A DNA stretch of 64,000 nucleotides, from positions 1,966,331-2,030,330 of the forward strand of contig NZ_FNLD01000001.1 of the NCBI RefSeq assembly GCF_900104085.1, given 5' to 3'. The position numbers and the translations under genes were made by a program. This document shows, piece after piece, positions 60,739 through 64,000 of this stretch. The notes below the pieces were generated by a model. The model made no database searches and was not told the DNA's origin. It saw only the letters and a program-made list of their open reading frames with translations. The first letter of the stretch is position 1; each line of letters starts with the position of its first letter. This stretch comes from Pseudoxanthomonas sp. CF125. GTDB taxonomy: Bacteria > Pseudomonadota > Gammaproteobacteria > Xanthomonadales > Xanthomonadaceae.

Positions 60739-61246
60739 GATCCGAGCAGTGTTTGCTGCAACCCACGCTTGAGGGCATCGGATGATCTCAATCGTCTCCG
60801 TAGCCGGTCAATATCAGAGTATTGCATCTCGTCCGTTCAGCATCAGCTGGGTTGTAACCGTCAATCCAGCATCGCTTTAGTCCACGCCAAAGGCGCTGGG
60901 TTGGTGGAGCAAACCCAGTCTACGGCTTACCGTCCAAGCAGCCATCGTGGAAGGCCGCCAGCCCCCGCCGATGACCACCAACGAAGTGCTGCGGGTGATG
61001 GCACTGCTGCAGTAGGCGGCAGAGAGTGCGGCCGCACGCCGCGAACTCAAATGTGCGCAAGCCTGAACGTGTTACTCAAGCAATCGTTCTTGATACACGA
61101 ACCGTTGGTTCCAAATCCGGCAACACGTGCGTGGCCGATGGCTCTTATGCTTGGTCGATTGAAAGCAACCGTGCTTGCGGGCTTCCATATCGAATCATTC
61201 AAACAAGCCGGCCGAAATTTGTCAGGCTCATATTGGAACCATCTTT
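60739..61246. other. 508-base stretch with a gene remnant and repeat fragments
   Basis: No intact gene was found. It contains a half-palindrome GCTGGGTTGGTGGAGCAAAC (60895-60919), the decayed C-terminus of a Gfo/Idh oxidoreductase (60938-61066) and a lower-G+C segment before the lipoprotein gene at 61247. Confidence 0.6.
60938..61066 (+). pseudogene. Decayed C-terminal fragment of a Gfo/Idh/MocA oxidoreductase
   Basis: In this frame AAIVEGRQPPPMTTNEVLRV, then MALLQ, an in-frame TAG at 61013-61015, AAESAAARRELKCAQA and a TGA align with the end of the intact gene at 59035 (AAILEGQRPPVTTDDALQVM, then TLLQLAKESAGTGRELACMQ). The rest of the copy is missing. This is a truncated, interrupted paralogue. 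Confidence 0.75.
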
Positions 61247-61825
61247 ATGCGCGCCATTCCCTGGACTCTGTTCGTCCTGCTTCCGTTGTTGGGTGGTTGC
61301 GTGGTCTTCGAACACAACCCAGTCGACCAACCCAAGTGCAATCCGAACCTTGCCGGGAACTGGATGGTAGTAGGTGGTGACTTGTTGGAAGACAGAAACG
61401 CTTCCTCCATACAGGTGGACGCCGCGTGTACCGTCCAATGGCATGACCTGCAGGATGGCCGGCGGGTGCATTTCAAGGCCCTGGGCTTCGACCACCACGG
61501 TTATCACTACCTCACGCTGTCGTCGGCAGACGTGCTGGCGCTACTGAGGCTCGAGCAGAACCAATCCTTGGACACGGAAGGCGGTGCCGAGGCAGCCGAA
61601 GGCGATAACAGCGTGATGCTTCTGCGCTATCAATTGCAAGGCGATGAGTTCACGGGGGAAATAATCAATCCTGACGCCGTCGAGCGTCTGATCGACAAGG
61701 GTGAGCTCAAGGGCACCAAAGAGGGCTCCTCGATAGTGGTGCAGGAATCGCCATTCCGACTGCGCCGATGGCTGACACGGGAGCCGGGAGTCTTTGGGAA
61801 GGGAAGAGAGGGGGATCCGGGATGA
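61247..61825 (+). CDS. Hypothetical lipoprotein
   Basis: A 192-residue lipoprotein: ATG at 61247 gives the leader RAIPWTLFVLLPLLGGC with a lipobox. The mature protein has NLAGNWMVVGGD, WHDLQDGRRVHFKALGFD and an acidic QNQSLDTEGGAEAAEGDN stretch. No family is recognised. Its stop overlaps the ATG of the next gene (ATGA), so the two are translationally coupled and may form one envelope module. Confidence 0.72.
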   Translation: MRAIPWTLFVLLPLLGGCVVFEHNPVDQPKCNPNLAGNWMVVGGDLLEDRNASSIQVDAACTVQWHDLQDGRRVHFKALGFDHHGYHYLTLSSADVLALLRLEQNQSLDTEGGAEAAEGDNSVMLLRYQLQGDEFTGEIINPDAVERLIDKGELKGTKEGSSIVVQESPFRLRRWLTREPGVFGKGREGDPG

Positions 61826-62955
61826 ACCGTCCAGCCGGACCCACCTTGGGTAGAAAAACTATCGCCGCTTTTGGTCTTGTGGCGCTGTCGCTATTGTCCG
61901 TATACCCTGCTTACGCTCGTTCATCGAGCACATGCAAAGAGCAATGGTTCGAGGGTACAAGCGACGAGCCAGTGCTAATTACGCCATGCCGCAAACGGGC
62001 TGTATACGACCGCGGCCCGTACTACGGCGTGATCGATGGCAAGCCCTATTTCATGGTGACCGTTATCGAGCAATCGGCCCGATCCAGCCTGCTGGGTCGT
62101 GGATACAGCCACATTGCGGAGTCCCGCAATCGTTGGCTGCTGGAAGGCCAGATTGATGTCGCCGCGCTGCAGACTTGGCAGAAGAACGGCCGCTTATCGC
62201 CACGTTTTGCGACCGATGGCGTTTCTGTCTTCCATGAGGCCCAACAAATCAAGGGAGCCGATCCTGCGACCTTCGAGGCGCTCAACACGGAATTATCTAC
62301 CGAAGCAAGCGATGATGACAGGCACTCCAAATGGTCCAGGGACGACCAGCATTTGTATTTCGGGAATGAGCCAGTACCGAATGCGAACCCTCACGACCTG
62401 CGCTTTATCAACAAGAACCTTTTCGCCAGCAATGGGCGCATATTCGAGCTCGGAATCGGTAGTTCTGAAGTACTGGAGCGACAGGACATGGACGCGTCAT
62501 TGCACCCGCTCAATTGGGTTTACAGCGCAGACAAGCGACACGTTTACTTCCGCGGGAGAATCATCGACGGCGCAGACCCCGCTTCATTCCACGTGATGAG
62601 GGCTGTGTGTCCCATTCCCGGACATCCGGGGCTGCAATGCCGTGATCCCGGCCGATTCAACGAAGAAAGCACTTCGACCTCGGATCGTTGGTTCGGAAAG
62701 AAATCTTTCGGGCAGGACAAGAAGTATGTTTATGTCGACGATGAGATATTGCGCTTCTGGGTAGACGAGGCACATCCTGAGGTTCCAGCAGAGTCCGGCA
62801 ATGCGGCCTTGTTTCTTACCGCAGACGATGGAAGTAGGTTCGGCGTCATCACCCGAACACACTTGATTTCAGTTGAAAACGGGCGAGTTCCATCGACCAA
62901 ATCGATGAAGTATGAAGATCCTCTGTCAGGGAGAGTAAACGACCTGATTTGGTGA
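61822..62955 (+). CDS. DKNYY-repeat exported protein
   Basis: A 377-residue exported protein. A signal peptide (KTIAAFGLVALSLLSVYPAYA) is followed by about three repeats of the DKNYY type: WSRDDQHLYFGNEPVP, VYSADKRHVYFRGRIIDGAD and FGQDKKYVYVDDEI. This family occurs in many bacteria and has no known biochemical role. It is coupled by ATGA to the lipoprotein gene before it. G+C is lower than in the rest of the window, which may indicate recent acquisition. Confidence 0.82.
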   Translation: MNRPAGPTLGRKTIAAFGLVALSLLSVYPAYARSSSTCKEQWFEGTSDEPVLITPCRKRAVYDRGPYYGVIDGKPYFMVTVIEQSARSSLLGRGYSHIAESRNRWLLEGQIDVAALQTWQKNGRLSPRFATDGVSVFHEAQQIKGADPATFEALNTELSTEASDDDRHSKWSRDDQHLYFGNEPVPNANPHDLRFINKNLFASNGRIFELGIGSSEVLERQDMDASLHPLNWVYSADKRHVYFRGRIIDGADPASFHVMRAVCPIPGHPGLQCRDPGRFNEESTSTSDRWFGKKSFGQDKKYVYVDDEILRFWVDEAHPEVPAESGNAALFLTADDGSRFGVITRTHLISVENGRVPSTKSMKYEDPLSGRVNDLIW

Positions 62956-63020
62956 GCCCCCATCGGTCCAGCGTACGATGCGTATCGCCTTTGGCTCGAC
63001 CCATCCTGCGAGTTCTGTAC

Positions 63021-63308
63021 TCAATCGCTGCCCAGCGGAAAAATACCGGTCACCTGGTCGAGCCAGACATGATGCGTTTTCCCGGGATTTTGCAGATCGT
63101 CCAGGCGCAGCAGCGAATTGATCCCCTCCCTTCCCTCCGCATCGCGGAAGGTCTGCACGCTGGGGCGTACCGTCACCACTCCCTTCAGTTTTCTTCCGTC
63201 CGACAAGCTCAGCTCAACGGCGACCGCATCGTTCAATTCCATGATGCGCGACTCGATCAATGCGATCTGCGCCTGATCCGTATGCACTCGTTCGGCGATC
63301 TGCGTCAT
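63021..63308 (-). CDS. DUF3247 family protein
   Basis: A 95-residue soluble protein. The helix HTDQAQIALIESRIMELNDA is followed by beta-strands (VAVELSLSDGRKLKGVVTVR, then INSLLRLDD, HHVWLDQVTGIFPLG), a pattern like the Sm-like small barrel reported for the Xanthomonas members of DUF3247. A role in RNA binding has been suggested from fold only. I see no operon partner. Confidence 0.75.
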   Translation of the reverse strand: MTQIAERVHTDQAQIALIESRIMELNDAVAVELSLSDGRKLKGVVTVRPSVQTFRDAEGREGINSLLRLDDLQNPGKTHHVWLDQVTGIFPLGSD

Positions 63309-63425
63309 CCCCGTGCTCCGGCAAGTGGGAAGCGCAGGTTAGATCATGGGTCGTAGCGGAAGGTGAAGGCGCTTCGAAGCGCGTGGGATTCCTCTGCGAC
63401 GGATACGAAGGCGGCGGCTTGGCCG

Positions 63426-64000
63426 CTACATGTTGCGGAACAGGGTCATGAACGGCTGACTGACCGTGAGCGTCTCGGGCCGCGATTTCAGCTTCACCGT
63501 GCCCTTCCCGGTATCGTCGCGCGCGATGGAAGCGATCGCTTTCAGATTGACGATGGTGGAGCGGTGGATCTGCTTGAAGATCGCCGGGTCCAGCACTTCC
63601 AGCAGCTCCCGGATGGGTTTGCGCAACAACGACTCGCCTTCGGCGGTCATCACCACGGTGTACTTGTGGTCGGCCTGGAAGTAGGCGACGTCGTCGACCA
63701 TGATCAACCGCGTGTCCTTGCCCGCGCTGGCGGTGATCCAGACCAGCGGTTCGGTCGCCGCAGGTTGCAGGCGCGCCCCCAATTGCCTGACCAGTGCGGC
63801 CAGCGCATCGGCATCCGGATTGCCTTGCGCGATGCGCGCCTGCAGGCGCTGCACGGTCGCGGCCAGGCGTTCGGGCGCGATGGGCTTGAGCAGATAGTCC
63901 ACGGCGCCCTTGTCGAAGGCGTCGATCGCGTACTGGTCGTAGGCGGTCACGAATACGATCTGCGTCTTCGGGCTGGCTTCGGCGGCCGCGGCAGCGACTT
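63426..64000 (-). CDS. LytTR-type response regulator, 3' part
   Basis: The C-terminal part of a two-component regulator whose start lies beyond base 64000. The receiver ends with IVFVTAYDQYAIDAFDKG and DYLLKPIAPERL (conserved Lys in KPI). After a linker, a LytTR DNA-binding domain runs to the C-terminus (ITASAGKDTRLIMVDDVAYF, FKQIHRSTIVNLKAIASI, LKSRPETLTVSQPFMTLFR). The sensor kinase would be expected upstream, outside the window. Confidence 0.9.
   Translation of the reverse strand, partial: VAAAAAEASPKTQIVFVTAYDQYAIDAFDKGAVDYLLKPIAPERLAATVQRLQARIAQGNPDADALAALVRQLGARLQPAATEPLVWITASAGKDTRLIMVDDVAYFQADHKYTVVMTAEGESLLRKPIRELLEVLDPAIFKQIHRSTIVNLKAIASIARDDTGKGTVKLKSRPETLTVSQPFMTLFRNM

Noticed and set aside
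60694-61380. Reading frames of about 110-230 residues on the plus strand between the membrane protein and lipoprotein genes
   Set aside because: They cross the oxidoreductase relic and repeat fragments in other frames, have no ribosome site and no homologue-like pattern.

Overview
The window is GC-rich, densely coded chromosomal DNA of a gammaproteobacterium. It is almost certainly a member of the Xanthomonadaceae/Lysobacteraceae (Pseudoxanthomonas-, Lysobacter- or Stenotrophomonas-like). The evidence is the large carbohydrate-type TonB-dependent receptors, a DUF3247 protein (a family I know mainly from Xanthomonas), and many families of palindromic intergenic repeats of the kind typical of this group. 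No rRNA, tRNA, CRISPR array, prophage or IS element was seen.

Layout. (1) 1-6141: the 5' half of glnE, a LysR regulator divergent from an SDR gene, a second SDR gene and a GMC oxidoreductase. (2) 6590-14800: a complete minus-strand kdpFABCDE potassium-uptake operon, with palindromic repeat pairs lodged between kdpD/kdpC and kdpC/kdpB. (3) 15018-29974: a long run of minus-strand genes: CitE-like lyase, SSS symporter with a secreted beta-propeller-like head, LysR regulator, TonB-dependent receptor, class C serine hydrolase, ribokinase, a TIM-barrel/FGE-like fusion, GH127 and a class III CoA-transferase. Several of these overlap by ATGA. I recognise each family but not the pathway; this is the best candidate for an undescribed system. 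(4) 30597-49387: a pectin/uronate utilisation locus. It holds kdgK, a large TonB receptor, two polysaccharide-lyase-like proteins, a carboxylesterase, an FAH-family enzyme, a three-part TRAP transporter, a GH43, a LacI regulator, kduI, kduD and a GDSL esterase fused to a cupin. Three intergenic regions share an AAATGACACCG motif that is a plausible LacI operator. (5) 49405-64000: mixed housekeeping and hypothetical genes (HAD phosphatase, small lipoproteins, an EF-hand protein, PQQ-type sugar dehydrogenase, lytic transglycosylase, carboxylesterase, Gfo/Idh oxidoreductase, DKNYY protein) and the 3' part of a LytTR response regulator.

How region 4 works. Secreted lyases and esterases open pectin. 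The outer-membrane TonB receptor imports oligogalacturonides and the TRAP system carries uronate-type acids over the inner membrane. KduI and KduD convert unsaturated uronate to 2-keto-3-deoxygluconate, and KdgK phosphorylates it to KDPG. The KDPG aldolase is not in the window. GH43 and the GDSL esterase would trim arabinan/xylan side chains and acetyl groups.

Limits: all names rest on reading translations and motifs by eye; no database search was run. Start codons were chosen from ribosome-binding sites, overlaps with the upstream gene and signal peptides.
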